Shown: piece by piece, positions 42,816 through 52,608 of the stretch | Layout of the letters: each line of letters starts with the position of its first letter | How positions within the stretch are numbered: the first letter of the stretch is position 1 | NCBI RefSeq assembly: GCF_004016505.1 | Contig: NZ_SACR01000003.1 | Location: forward strand, 186,001-250,000 | From: Rubrivivax rivuli | GTDB taxonomy: Bacteria > Pseudomonadota > Gammaproteobacteria > Burkholderiales > Burkholderiaceae_C | DNA length: 64,000 bases | Direction of reading: 5' to 3' | Translations under genes and position numbers: made by a program | The notes under the pieces: generated by a model | What the model saw: the letters and a program-made list of their open reading frames with translations, nothing else | Told to the model about the DNA's origin: nothing | Database searches by the model: none

Positions 42816-43634
42816 TCAGGCGGGCTCCGTCAGGCGGCCGGGCAGGCCGAAAAGCTGCTCGGTGTTGGCCGTGGTGACACTCGCCACGGTCTCCAGGCTC
42901 TCGCCCTTCAGCGCCGCCAGCTGCGCGGCCACGTGCGCCACGTAGGCCGGTTGGTTGGTCTTGCCGCGGTGTGGCATGGGCGCGAGGTAAGGGCTGTCGG
43001 TCTCGATCAGGCAGCGCTCCAGCGGCACTGCACGCGCCACTTCGCGCAGCGCTTCGGCATTGCGGAAGGTGAGGATGCCGGAGAAGGAGATGTGGAAACC
43101 GAGTTCCAGCGCGGCCATCGCCACTTCCATGGTCTCGGTGAAGCAGTGGAAGACGCCGCGCACGGCGCCCTGCCCCAGCTCGCGCCCGCGGGCGGCTTCT
43201 TCGCGCAGCACGGCCAGCGTGTCTTCGCTCGCGCTGCGGGTGTGGATGACCAGCGGCAGCCCGGTGGCCAGCGCGGCGCGGATGTGCACGCGGAAGCGCT
43301 CGCGCTGCCAGGCCATGTCGGCCACGCTGCGGCCGTTCAGCCGGTAGTAGTCAAGGCCGGTTTCGCCGATAGCCACCACGCGCGGCAGCGCGGCGCGCTC
43401 CAGCAGGTCGGCCAGCGTGGGCTCCTGCACGCCTTCGTTGTCGGGGTGCACACCCACGCTGCACCAGAAGTTGTCGTGCGCCAGGGCCAGGGCGTGCACC
43501 TGCGGGAACTCTTCCAGCGTGGTGCAGATGCACAGCGCGCGGTCGACCTGCGCCTCGGCCATCGCGGCGCGCAATTCGGGCAGCTTCGCCTGCAGTTCAG
43601 GAAAGCTCAGGTGGCAGTGGGAATCGATGAACAT
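42816..43634 (-). CDS. TatD family metal-dependent hydrolase (DNase)
   Basis: A 272-residue TIM-barrel hydrolase. Metal ligands are visible in MFIDSHCHL, GETGLDYY (Glu), PLVIHTRSA, GVFHCFTET and IETDSPYL (Asp). TatD-type enzymes have 3'-5' DNase activity and act in DNA quality control; the exact substrate of this one is unknown. The ATG at 43634 gives the canonical N-terminus. It lies 61 bp downstream of pilZ in the cell-division/replication cluster common in Burkholderiales. Confidence 0.92.
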   Translation of the reverse strand: MFIDSHCHLSFPELQAKLPELRAAMAEAQVDRALCICTTLEEFPQVHALALAHDNFWCSVGVHPDNEGVQEPTLADLLERAALPRVVAIGETGLDYYRLNGRSVADMAWQRERFRVHIRAALATGLPLVIHTRSASEDTLAVLREEAARGRELGQGAVRGVFHCFTETMEVAMAALELGFHISFSGILTFRNAEALREVARAVPLERCLIETDSPYLAPMPHRGKTNQPAYVAHVAAQLAALKGESLETVASVTTANTEQLFGLPGRLTEPA

Positions 43635-43695
43635 GGCCCGGGGGCTGTAGGCTGCACGCTGGATTTGCGCCGGCCGCTCATGGCGGCCGGCTGCG

Positions 43696-44112
43696 TCACA
43701 GCGTCTGCGTGGGCTTGGAAGAAGAGATGCTGGTGCCCAGCACTTCCTCGATCTTGATCTTGAGCTGGCGCGACTTGTCGTCGTTGGGGAAACGCACGCC
43801 CACGCCTTGTGTGCGGCCGCCCGAGGCATTGGCCGGCGTGATCCAGGCCACCTTGCCGGCCACCGGGAAACGCTGCGGGTCGTCAGGCAGCGAGAGCAGC
43901 AGGTAGATGTCGTCGCCGAGCTTGTACTCGCGCGTGGTGGGCACGAAGAGGCCGCCGTCGGTGAGTGCGGGGATGTAGGCCGCGTACAGCGCGCCCTTTT
44001 CGCGGAACACGAGCTGGATGACGCTGGGCCGGCTGGCCGCGGCACCGGCTGCACCCGCAGGCCCCACAGGGGGCCCCAGGCCGCCGGCTCGTGTGGGGAC
44101 GCTGTCGTTCAT
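43696..44112 (-). CDS. PilZ domain protein
   Basis: About 138 residues. An N-terminal Gly/Ala/Pro-rich stretch precedes a PilZ-like domain from residue 32 (IQLVFREKGALYAAYIPALTDGGLFVPT in pieces: the GGLFVPT strand, YKLGDDIYLLLSLPDD and GKVAWITP). The c-di-GMP motif RxxxR and D/NxSxxG are not obvious, as in the P. aeruginosa-type PilZ of type IV pilus assembly, which does not bind the nucleotide. The start overlaps the holB stop by 4 bp, and this holB-pilZ pairing is standard. Confidence 0.85.
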   Translation of the reverse strand: MNDSVPTRAGGLGPPVGPAGAAGAAASRPSVIQLVFREKGALYAAYIPALTDGGLFVPTTREYKLGDDIYLLLSLPDDPQRFPVAGKVAWITPANASGGRTQGVGVRFPNDDKSRQLKIKIEEVLGTSISSSKPTQTL

Positions 44113-45236
44113 GGGCTGAGTGTATCCAAGCCCTGCCCCGCCCCGTGGGCCGCGGGCCGCGTGCTGCTGCGCGGTGCGCCCGGGCCTGCAGCTGCCGTGA
44201 CGGGCGCCGCCAAGGCCTGGGATGCAGACCCCACCAGAGCCTCGATCAACAAGGCCTCGCTCCACGGGTGTTCATCGTGGCGCGCCACGCGCCGCAACTC
44301 GGCCGCCCAGGCCTGCAGCGCCGGCAGGGCCGCACGCGCCGGCACGCCGGCCGTCGGGAAGTAGACCGCCGGGCCGCCGGCGGCGCGTGCCATCGCGTCG
44401 TGGCAGAGCTTCTGCAGCGCATCCACGGCGCGCGGGATCGGCCAACCCGCCAGCGCCCCGGCATGGCCGGCGGCCACCGCGGCGGGCAGTGCGGCCCAGG
44501 CGCGGGCGTCGATGCCGGCCTGCTGCAGCGCCAGGGCGTCGAGCGGACGGCCGCCGCTGGCGGCCAGCAGCACCTGCGCGGCATCGGCGTCGGCCACGCC
44601 TTGCGCCAGCAGCCACTGCACGGCCAACGCGGGTGCCGGCGCCGGCAGGCGCAGCAGCTGGCAGCGACTGCGCACGGTGGGCAAGAGCGTGCTCGGGTCG
44701 GCCGTGGTCAGCAGCAGGCGCGTGCCGGCGGCGGGTTCTTCCAGCGTCTTCAGCAGCGCGTTGGCCGACTGCAGGTTCAGCACCTCGGCCGGGTGCAGCA
44801 GCCCCACCTTGCCCTGGCCGCGCGCGCTGGTGCGCGTGCTGCGCTCGATGAGCAGCCGCACCTCGTCGATACGGATCTGGCGGCTGGGCTTGCGCTTGCT
44901 GTCGTCGCCGTCGGTCTTGTCGTCGGGCAGCGGCCAGCCGTGTTCGCGGCGCAGGCTTTCGGGCAGCAGCACGGTCAGATCGGGGTGCAGGTGGCTCTGC
45001 ACCAGCCGGCAACTGCCGCAGCGGCCGCAGGGCCGGGGCAAGGCCTGCGCGCCACTGCCGCGGCCTTCGCACAGCCAGGCCTGGGCCAGCACCATGGCAA
45101 AGGCCAGCGCACCGACGCCGGGCGCAGCGTGCACCAGCAGCGCGTGGCCGCGGTGGGTGTTCAGCGCCTGGGCCAGCGGTTCGGCCAGCCAGGGCAGCGG
45201 CAGGGTGCCGTCTTCGCCGACGATCAGTTCGTTCAT
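44109..45236 (-). CDS. holB: DNA polymerase III subunit delta'
   Basis: A 375-residue clamp-loader subunit. It has the AAA+ fold with a degenerate P-loop ([13 protein letters not shown], lacking the Lys of GxGKT, as in all delta'). The zinc module is CGRCGSC, and [11 protein letters not shown] and [13 protein letters not shown], written across the sensor 1 region, follow. The C-terminal part is longer than in E. coli and Ala-rich. The start ATG at 45236 overlaps the tmk stop by 4 bp. Confidence 0.93.
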   Translation of the reverse strand: MNELIVGEDGTLPLPWLAEPLAQALNTHRGHALLVHAAPGVGALAFAMVLAQAWLCEGRGSGAQALPRPCGRCGSCRLVQSHLHPDLTVLLPESLRREHGWPLPDDKTDGDDSKRKPSRQIRIDEVRLLIERSTRTSARGQGKVGLLHPAEVLNLQSANALLKTLEEPAAGTRLLLTTADPSTLLPTVRSRCQLLRLPAPAPALAVQWLLAQGVADADAAQVLLAASGGRPLDALALQQAGIDARAWAALPAAVAAGHAGALAGWPIPRAVDALQKLCHDAMARAAGGPAVYFPTAGVPARAALPALQAWAAELRRVARHDEHPWSEALLIEALVGSASQALAAPVTAAAGPGAPRSSTRPAAHGAGQGLDTLSP

Positions 45237-45886
45237 GCCCAGGGGCGCGCAGACACCTGCGCCTCGATCTGCGCCCACACGGCCTCGCGCGGCAGGCTGG
45301 CGTCCACGCGGGCGAAGCGCGCCGGGTCGGCGGCGCAGCGCGCGGCATAGCCGGCGGCCACGCGTTCGAAGAAGGCCAGGTCCTGGGCTTCGAAGCGGTC
45401 AGGCGCCCGCGCCGCGCCGCGGCGTTCGGCGGCGGTGGCAGCGGGCAGTTCGAACCACACCGTCAGGTCGGGCTGGCGCAGGCCGGCGGGGCCGCTCTGC
45501 ACCCACTGTTCAAGCTGGTTGAGCACGGCCAGGTCGAAACCCCGGCCGCCGCCTTGGTAGGCGAAGCTGGCGTCGGTGAACCGGTCGCACAGCACCAAGG
45601 CGCCGCGCGCCAGTGCGGGCTCGATGTGCTGAACGAGGTGGTCGCGCCGTGCCGCGAACACGAGCAGGGCTTCGGTGAGCGGGTCCATGGGCACGTGCAG
45701 CACCAGTTCACGCAGGCGCTCGGCCAGCGGCGTGCCCCCGGGCTCGCGCGTCAGCACCACCTCGTGGCCGCGCGCGCGCAGCCAGGTGGCCAGGGCCTCG
45801 ATGTGCGAGCTCTTGCCGGCGCCGTCGATGCCTTCGAAGCTGATGAAACGCCCGGGCCGGCCGCTGCTGGGCTGGAGGGGACTCAA
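45233..45886 (-). CDS. tmk: Thymidylate kinase
   Basis: A 217-residue kinase that phosphorylates dTMP to dTDP. The P-loop is [23 protein letters not shown] and [17 protein letters not shown] hold the base and lid elements, and the lid is Arg-rich ([15 protein letters not shown]). The only start giving a full N-terminus is TTG at 45884-45886, overlapping the mltG stop (TTGA), so translation is probably coupled to mltG. Confidence 0.95.
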   Translation of the reverse strand: MSPLQPSSGRPGRFISFEGIDGAGKSSHIEALATWLRARGHEVVLTREPGGTPLAERLRELVLHVPMDPLTEALLVFAARRDHLVQHIEPALARGALVLCDRFTDASFAYQGGGRGFDLAVLNQLEQWVQSGPAGLRQPDLTVWFELPAATAAERRGAARAPDRFEAQDLAFFERVAAGYAARCAADPARFARVDASLPREAVWAQIEAQVSARPWA

Positions 45887-46899
45887 GGCAGGCCGCGCTG
45901 GTATTTGTTCACCGCACGATTATGGTCGGCGAGGGTTTCGCTGAAGACGCTGCTGCCGTCGCCCCGCGCCACGAAGTACAGGGCGCGCGTGGGCGCCGGG
46001 TTCAGCGTGGCGCGCAGCGAGGCCAGGCCCGGCATCGAGATGGGCGTGGGCGGCAGGCCGCGGCGCGTGTAGGTGTTGAAGGGCGTGTCGGTTTCCAGGT
46101 CGCGGCGGCGCAGGTTGCCGTCGAAGGCCTCGCCCAGGCCGTAGATCACCGTGGGGTCGGTCTGCAGCGGCATGCCGATGCGCAGGCGGTTGATGAAGAC
46201 GCCGGCCACCAGGCCGCGGTCAGACGGCAGCCCGGTTTCCTTCTCGACGATGCTGGCCAGCGTCAGCAGTTCATCGGCGCTCTTCAGCGGGGTGTCGGGG
46301 CTGCGCTGCGCCCAGGTCTCGGCCAGGCGGCGCTGCAGCGTGGCGTGGGCGCGCTTGAGCACGGTGAGGTCGCTCACGCCGCGGCTGTAGCGGTAGGTGT
46401 CGGGAAAGAAGCGCCCCTCGGCCGCCACGCCGGGTGCACCCAACGCCTGCATCAGTTGCGCCTCGCTCCAGCCTGCGGTGGTGGGTTTCAGGTGCGGGGC
46501 CTGGGCCAGTGCCGTGCGCAGTTGGCGCATCGTCCAGCCTTCGATGATGCGCACCTGTTCGAGCGTCTCATCGCCCTGCACCAGCTTGGCCAGCAGTTGG
46601 CGCGGTGTGGTGCCGGTCTCGATTTCGTAGCTGCCGGCGCGGATGCGGCGCGCTTCGCCCGACAGGCGGAACCAGGCGAAGAGGAAGTCAGGCGAGGTCT
46701 GCACCCCGGCGGCCACCCAGGCCTGCGCCACAGCACGCGGCGTGGTGCCGGCTTCGATGGAGAGCTCGACCGTGGGTGCCGCCAGCGGCAGCGGGCTGTC
46801 CAGCCAGCGCCAGGCGATGAAGGCGACCAGCGCCGCAGCAATGAAGGGCAGCCCCAGCAGGGGCAGCCACAGGCGTAACCCCAAGGACCGGCGCGACAT
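45883..46899 (-). CDS. mltG: Endolytic murein transglycosylase MltG
   Basis: A 338-residue protein with one N-terminal span ([20 protein letters not shown]), a LysM-like region and the YceG catalytic domain. The catalytic glutamate lies in [10 protein letters not shown], with [21 protein letters not shown] and [18 protein letters not shown] text ([15 protein letters not shown]) following. It cuts nascent peptidoglycan strands and sets their length. It is divergent from ygfZ with only 22 bp between start codons, so promoters must overlap or lie within coding sequence. Confidence 0.95.
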   Translation of the reverse strand: MSRRSLGLRLWLPLLGLPFIAAALVAFIAWRWLDSPLPLAAPTVELSIEAGTTPRAVAQAWVAAGVQTSPDFLFAWFRLSGEARRIRAGSYEIETGTTPRQLLAKLVQGDETLEQVRIIEGWTMRQLRTALAQAPHLKPTTAGWSEAQLMQALGAPGVAAEGRFFPDTYRYSRGVSDLTVLKRAHATLQRRLAETWAQRSPDTPLKSADELLTLASIVEKETGLPSDRGLVAGVFINRLRIGMPLQTDPTVIYGLGEAFDGNLRRRDLETDTPFNTYTRRGLPPTPISMPGLASLRATLNPAPTRALYFVARGDGSSVFSETLADHNRAVNKYQRGLP

Positions 46900-46921
46900 G
46901 GCCGCTGATCATAATGAAGCG

Positions 46922-47872
46922 ATGAATGCCGAAGCCCTGAACGTGCCTGTCGCCCACCCTGCCACCTTGCCCATGGGCGCTGTGCGCCTGAGCGACTGGG
47001 GCGTGATCCGCGCCCAGGGCGCAGACGCCGCGAAGTTCCTGCACGGACAGCTGACACAAGACGTCGAACATCTGCCGGAGAGCGAGGTGCGCCTGGCCGG
47101 CTTCTGCTCGGCCAAGGGCCGGCTGCTGGCGAGCTTCGTGATGTGGCGCCGCGGGCCTGAAGAGGTGCTGCTGGCCTGCAGCGCCGATCTGCTGCCGGCC
47201 ACGCTGAAGCGCTTGTCGATGTTCGTTCTGCGCGCGAAGTGCAAGCTCAGCGATGCCAGCGCCGAGCTGCCGCTGTGGGGCCTGGCCGGCGCAGCCGCAG
47301 GCTCGGCGGCGGCCTGGACGCGCAGTGAAAGCCCGGGCGGTGAACACCTCCAGTTGCCCGCCGCGCTGGTGGAAGGCCAGCCCGTGTCGAGAGCGCTGTG
47401 GGTCGGCACCCCCGACACGGCTCCCGCAGCCCCGGCTCTGGACCTCGCCACCTGGCAGGCGCTGGAGGTGCTCAGTGGCGTGGCGCGCATCGTGGCGGCC
47501 ACCAGCGAGCAGTTCGTGCCGCAGATGGTGAACCTGGAACTGGTGGGCGGCGTGAACTTCAAGAAGGGCTGCTACCCCGGGCAAGAGGTGGTGGCGCGCA
47601 GCCAGTACCGCGGCACGCTGAAGCGCCGCGCCTACGTGCTGACCGGCGACACGCTGCTGCAGCCGGGGCAGGAAGTTTTCGTCGCCACCGAACCCGAGCA
47701 ACCTGCCGGCATGGTGGCCCTGGCTGGGCAGTTGAGCGGCCAGCACGTGGCGCTGGTGGAAATGAAGATCGCAGCCGTCGAGGCCGGCGCGCCGCTGCAC
47801 GCCGGCAGCGCCACCGGCCCGCAGCTGACGCCCGGTGCCCCGCCCTACGACCTGGCGCGCGACGACAGCTGA
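46922..47872 (+). CDS. ygfZ: Folate-binding protein YgfZ (Fe-S cluster repair factor)
   Basis: A 316-residue protein of the GcvT-like fold that supports repair of [Fe-S] enzymes such as MiaB. The signature KGCYPGQE (K-G-C-Y-x-G-Q-E) is present at about residue 218, preceded by FVPQMVNLELVGGVNF. The N-terminal part has FLHGQLTQDVEHL and GFCSAKGRLLASF, as in relatives. It is divergent from mltG and followed 4 bp later by a DUF4936 gene. Confidence 0.94.
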   Translation: MNAEALNVPVAHPATLPMGAVRLSDWGVIRAQGADAAKFLHGQLTQDVEHLPESEVRLAGFCSAKGRLLASFVMWRRGPEEVLLACSADLLPATLKRLSMFVLRAKCKLSDASAELPLWGLAGAAAGSAAAWTRSESPGGEHLQLPAALVEGQPVSRALWVGTPDTAPAAPALDLATWQALEVLSGVARIVAATSEQFVPQMVNLELVGGVNFKKGCYPGQEVVARSQYRGTLKRRAYVLTGDTLLQPGQEVFVATEPEQPAGMVALAGQLSGQHVALVEMKIAAVEAGAPLHAGSATGPQLTPGAPPYDLARDDS

Positions 47873-47876
47873 GCCC

Positions 47877-48185
47877 ATGGCCCGCGAGATCTACGTCTAC
47901 TGGAAGGTGCCGGCGCTCCACGCCGCAGCGGCCCAGTCAGCAGCGGCGGCTTTCGTGCAGCGCCTGAAGACCGAGCTGCCGGGCCTGGAGGTGCGCCTGC
48001 TGCGCCGTGCCGAAGAAGGCGGCGAACGCGTCACCTTCATGGAAACCTACCGCGCGGCCCTGCCCGGCATCACGCCCGCGCTGCAGGCCTTGATCGAAGC
48101 CCAGGCCGCCGCAGCCTACGCCGGCATCGGCCAGCCGGCGCGGCATGTCGAGGCTTTCATCGAGCTGGGCAGCGCCGCCGGCTGA
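47877..48185 (+). CDS. DUF4936 family protein
   Basis: A 102-residue protein beginning MAREIYVYWKVPALHAAAAQ and ending RHVEAFIELGSA. The Tyr-Trp start, the ferredoxin-like strand order and the central LRRAEEGGERVTFMETYRA match DUF4936, a betaproteobacterial family without known function. It is often found next to ygfZ, as here. ATG 47877 lies 4 bp after the ygfZ stop. Confidence 0.8.
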   Translation: MAREIYVYWKVPALHAAAAQSAAAAFVQRLKTELPGLEVRLLRRAEEGGERVTFMETYRAALPGITPALQALIEAQAAAAYAGIGQPARHVEAFIELGSAAG

Positions 48186-48194
48186 GCGCCACGC

Positions 48195-49052
48195 TCACAG
48201 CACCCGCCGCATCGTCTGGTGCGGAATGCCGGCGGTCTGGAACACCTCGCCTTCCGGCGTGAAGCCGTGGCGCTCGTAGAAGCCCACGGCGGTGGTCTGC
48301 GCGTGCAGCACCATGGCCACGTCACCGCGCTCGCGTGCGGCCTGCATCAGCGCCTGCAGCACGGCACGCCCGTGCTGGCCACCCCGCACCGTGGCCAGCG
48401 TCGCCATGCGGCCCACCTGCGCCAGCCCGCGTGAGGGCTGCAGCAGCCGCCCGGCGGCCACCGGCACGCCCAGGCGGTTGAAGGCCACGGCGTGCACGGC
48501 CTCGGCATCGGCCTCGTCCACCACCAGCTCGGGCGCGATGCCCTGCTCGTCGACGAAGACCGGCTGGCGCACCTGCTGCGCGGCGGCGCCGAGCTGGGCC
48601 CAGGCGCCCACGCGCAGCTCCAGCACCGGCTCACCGGCTTCAAAGCCGTTGAGCACCCGCCGCAGCGCCTCGGGCACCGGGCGCGAGGTCTGCGTGGCCG
48701 GGTCGGCGAAGACGTAGACGATCTCGCCGTGCACCAGGCACTGCTCGCCGCGGAACACCGCCGCCTGGAAGCTGAGCGACGAGTTGCCGATGCGCGCGCA
48801 GCGCAAACCGACCTGCAGCACGTCGTCATACCGTGCCGAGCCCAGGTACTCGAGCGTGGCCTTGCGCACGTAGAGATCGCCGCCCAGCGCGTGCATGGTG
48901 TCGTGGTAGGGCAAGGCCAGCGTGCGCCAGTAGCCCGAGACGGCGGTGTCCACGTACATCAGGTAGTGGCCGTTGAAGACGATCTTCTGCAGGTCGACCT
49001 CGGCCCAGCGCACGCGCAGGCGGTCGAAGAAGCGGAATTCGCTGCGTTTCAT
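48195..49052 (-). CDS. YbgC-type acyl-CoA thioesterase fused to a GNAT acetyltransferase
   Basis: A 285-residue two-domain protein. Residues 1-135 form a hot-dog thioesterase: RVRWAEVDLQKIVFNGHYL, where the D-x-x-x-x-V-x-N-x-x-Y pattern includes the catalytic Asp. Residues 145-285 form a GNAT domain like ElaA (VFVDEQGIAPELVVDEADAE in part, then VGRMATLATVRGGQHGRAVL for acetyl-CoA binding, and GFYERHGFTPEGE). One chain could hydrolyse acyl-CoA and transfer an acyl group. The start ATG at 49052 is clear. It is 14 bp downstream of the HSL-type hydrolase gene. Confidence 0.85.
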   Translation of the reverse strand: MKRSEFRFFDRLRVRWAEVDLQKIVFNGHYLMYVDTAVSGYWRTLALPYHDTMHALGGDLYVRKATLEYLGSARYDDVLQVGLRCARIGNSSLSFQAAVFRGEQCLVHGEIVYVFADPATQTSRPVPEALRRVLNGFEAGEPVLELRVGAWAQLGAAAQQVRQPVFVDEQGIAPELVVDEADAEAVHAVAFNRLGVPVAAGRLLQPSRGLAQVGRMATLATVRGGQHGRAVLQALMQAARERGDVAMVLHAQTTAVGFYERHGFTPEGEVFQTAGIPHQTMRRVL

Positions 49053-49066
49053 GGGTCGGTGCTCCT

Positions 49067-50008
<942 letters not shown>

Positions 50009-50049
50009 ACTTTCCCTTCTTCCCCCCAACGCCTTCGGCAGCGCTGCAC

Positions 50050-51198
50050 ATGGCCCGCATCCTCTACCTCACGCAGATCGACCTCGACCACGGCGCCGTG
50101 CGCCTCTTGCCCGAGGAATGCCAGCGCACCGGCATGGCCCGGCCTCTGGTGGTGACGGATGCCGGCGTGCGCGCCGCAGGCGTGCTGCAGGCGGCCCTGG
50201 ATGCGCTGGGCACCCTGCCCCACGCGGTCTTCGACGGCACGCCCAGCAACCCGACCGAGGCGGCCGTGCGCGAAGCGGTGGATGTCTACCGCCGCGAAGG
50301 CTGCGACGGCCTGATCGCCGTGGGCGGCGGCAGCAGCATCGATCTGGCCAAGGGCGTGGCCATCGCCGCCACGCACCCGGGGCCGCTGGCCACCTACGCC
50401 ACCATCGAAGGCGGCAGCCCGAAGATCACGCCCGCCGTGCCGCCGCTGATCGCCGTGCCCACCACCGCCGGCACGGGCAGCGAGGTGGCGCGGGGCGCCA
50501 TCGTCATCGTCGACGACGGCCGCAAGCTCGGCTTCCACAGCTGGCACCTGATGCCCAAGGCCGCGCTGCTCGACCCCGAACTCACGCTGGGCCTGCCCCC
50601 GGGCCTGACGGCGGCCACCGGCATGGACGCCATCGCGCATTGCATGGAAACCTTCATGGCCCACGCCGTGAACCCGCCGGCTGACGGCATTGCGCTGGAC
50701 GGCCTGGCGCGCGGCTGGGCGCACATCGAACGCGCCACGCGCGACGGGCAAGACCGCGAAGCGCGCTGGCACATGATGAGCGCCAGCATGCAAGGCGCCA
50801 TGGCCTTCCAGAAGGGCCTGGGCTGCGTGCATTCGCTCAGCCACAGCCTGGGCGGCGTGAACCCGCGGCTGCACCACGGCACCTTGAATGCCATGTTCCT
50901 GCCTGCGGTGCTGCGCTTCAACGCGGCGGCGCCCAGCATGCAGGGCGAGCAGCGACTTCAGCGCATGGCACATGCGATGGGCCTGCCTGGCTGCGATGCC
51001 GAAGGCCATGCCGTGGCTGAAGCCGTGAAGGCCCTCAACGCCCGCCTGGGCCTGCCCAGCGGCCTGCGGGCCATGGGTGTCACCGAAGACCAGTTCGAGC
51101 GCATCGTCGACGGCGCCCTGGCCGACCACTGCCACAAGACCAACCCGCGCCTGGCCACGCGCAGCGACTACCTGGCGATGCTGCAAGCCTCGATGTAG
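50050..51198 (+). CDS. Iron-containing (group III) alcohol dehydrogenase
   Basis: A 382-residue NAD(P)-dependent dehydrogenase. GGGSSIDLAKG binds the dinucleotide, PTTAGTGSEVARGAIV follows, and the metal ligands lie in GMDAIAHCMETFMA and in the double His region GCVHSLSHSLGG and LHHGTLNAMFLP. Substrates of the family include butanol, 4-hydroxybutyrate and lactaldehyde; this one is not assigned. It reads away from the HSL-type hydrolase gene. Confidence 0.9.
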   Translation: MARILYLTQIDLDHGAVRLLPEECQRTGMARPLVVTDAGVRAAGVLQAALDALGTLPHAVFDGTPSNPTEAAVREAVDVYRREGCDGLIAVGGGSSIDLAKGVAIAATHPGPLATYATIEGGSPKITPAVPPLIAVPTTAGTGSEVARGAIVIVDDGRKLGFHSWHLMPKAALLDPELTLGLPPGLTAATGMDAIAHCMETFMAHAVNPPADGIALDGLARGWAHIERATRDGQDREARWHMMSASMQGAMAFQKGLGCVHSLSHSLGGVNPRLHHGTLNAMFLPAVLRFNAAAPSMQGEQRLQRMAHAMGLPGCDAEGHAVAEAVKALNARLGLPSGLRAMGVTEDQFERIVDGALADHCHKTNPRLATRSDYLAMLQASM

Positions 51199-51282
51199 CG
51201 GCGTCAGGGGCAGGCCATGCAGCCTGTCGCCGGACTCTGCAGCCTGTCGCATCCCCCGGGCGACGCGCCGGGTGCCTTGATA

Positions 51283-51307
51283 TGGTGTGCTACATCACCA
51301 ACACACC
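51283..51307. promoter_or_regulatory. Operator-like dyad before the gntR-ABC operon
   Basis: TGGTG (51283-51287) faces CACCA (51296-51300), and GGTGTG (51284-51289) faces CACACC (51302-51307). The dyads end 12 bp before the start of the gntR gene. YtrA-type GntR repressors usually bind just before their own operon, so this is the likely autoregulatory site. Confidence 0.5.
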
Positions 51308-51318
51308 GCAGGCGCCCC

Positions 51319-51669
51319 ATGCAGACCTGGCACGACAGACAACCGATCTACCAGCAGCTGGCCGACATCCTGGCGGCCCAGCTGCTCGACGGCGACCCCG
51401 AGGAAGGTGCACCCATGCCCTCTGTGCGGGCGCTGGCCGGGCGCTACCTGCTCAACCCGCTGACGGTCACCCGCGCACTGCAGGCGCTGGACGAAGAAGG
51501 CCTGCTCGAAGCCCGCCGCGGCCTGGGCCTGTACGTGACGGCCGGCGCCCGCGAGCGCCTGCGTGCCGCCGAGCGCGACCGCTTTCTCAACACCGAATGG
51601 CCGCTGCTGCGCGAACGCCTGCGCCGCCTGGGCATCGGTGCCGAACAACTGAACTGGGAGGAGCGTTGA
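51319..51669 (+). CDS. GntR family regulator, YtrA subfamily
   Basis: A 116-residue protein. A winged helix (PIYQQLADILAAQLLDGDPE, MPSVRALAGRYLLNPLTVTR, GLLEARRGLGLYV) is followed by only about 40 helical residues, the short effector-less tail of YtrA proteins. These repress the ABC transporter operon they sit in, and here the ATPase gene follows with its ATG overlapping the stop by 1 bp. ATG 51319 is well placed behind the dyad. Confidence 0.9.
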   Translation: MQTWHDRQPIYQQLADILAAQLLDGDPEEGAPMPSVRALAGRYLLNPLTVTRALQALDEEGLLEARRGLGLYVTAGARERLRAAERDRFLNTEWPLLRERLRRLGIGAEQLNWEER

Positions 51670-52583
51670 TGAACGCCGCTGAACCACGAGACCTGCTGGT
51701 GAGGGCCAGCCATCTGAATGTGCGCTACGGCGCCAAGCTGGCGGTGGACGACGTCAGCTTCACCATCCCCAAGGGTCGCGTGGTCGGCCTGCTGGGCCAC
51801 AACGGCGCGGGCAAGTCGTCGCTGATGAAGGCCATGGTGGGCCTCGTCGACGTGGGCCAGGGCGCCGGTGAACTCACGGTGCTGGGCATGAACCCGCGGC
51901 CGCAGCGTGCGCAGTTGCTGGAACAGGCCTGCTACATCCCCGACGTGGCCATCCTGCCGCGCTGGGCGCGGGTGAGCGATCTCATCTCGCTGATGAGCGG
52001 CCTGCACCCGCGCTTCTCGGCCGACCGGGCCCGCGCGCTGCTGCGGCGCACCAGCGTCGGCCTCAACGACAAGGTCAAGACGCTGTCCAAGGGCATGGTG
52101 GTGCAGGCGCACCTGGCGCTGGTGGCGGCCATCGATGCCAAGCTGATGATCCTGGACGAGCCCACGCTCGGCCTGGATGTGCTCTCGCGCAAGGCCTTCT
52201 ACGAGATGCTCATCGACGAATGGTGCGACGGCGAGCGCAGCGTGCTCATCAGCACGCACCAGGTGGAAGAGATCGAGAGCCTGCTGTCCGACGTGCTCAT
52301 GCTCAACGAGGGCAAGCTGGTGCTCAGCATCAGCCTCGAAGACATGGAAAAGCGCTTCGTCGGCGTGAGCCACGACGCTGCGGTGGCCGAGCAGATCGCC
52401 GCCGCGCACCCGCTGCTGCGCTACCGCACCGGCAGCGGCAATGGCCAGTTCGGCAACGCCGCCATCTTCGACGGCCCGCCACCGGCCCACGTGCAGGCCC
52501 TGGGCCAGCGCATCCGCCCCAGTCTGGTCGACCTGTTCGTGGCGCTCACGCGCAAGCCCGAACTCGACCGCACCCAGTTCTGA
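51669..52583 (+). CDS. ABC transporter ATP-binding protein
   Basis: A 304-residue ATPase. Walker A is GHNGAGKSS, Walker B is LMILDEPTLGLD, the D-loop follows and the H-loop is ISTHQVEE. The signature motif is modified (KTLSKGMVVQAHLAL, reading LSKGM where LSGGQ is usual), which is common in YtrB-like ATPases. A C-terminal domain of about 85 residues follows. It pairs with the permease gene 25 bp downstream. Export of a toxic compound or antibiotic sensing is the known role of such operons. Confidence 0.9.
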   Translation: MNAAEPRDLLVRASHLNVRYGAKLAVDDVSFTIPKGRVVGLLGHNGAGKSSLMKAMVGLVDVGQGAGELTVLGMNPRPQRAQLLEQACYIPDVAILPRWARVSDLISLMSGLHPRFSADRARALLRRTSVGLNDKVKTLSKGMVVQAHLALVAAIDAKLMILDEPTLGLDVLSRKAFYEMLIDEWCDGERSVLISTHQVEEIESLLSDVLMLNEGKLVLSISLEDMEKRFVGVSHDAAVAEQIAAAHPLLRYRTGSGNGQFGNAAIFDGPPPAHVQALGQRIRPSLVDLFVALTRKPELDRTQF

Positions 52584-52608
52584 CCCTCGAACGCTGAAGA
52601 GGCCCCCA

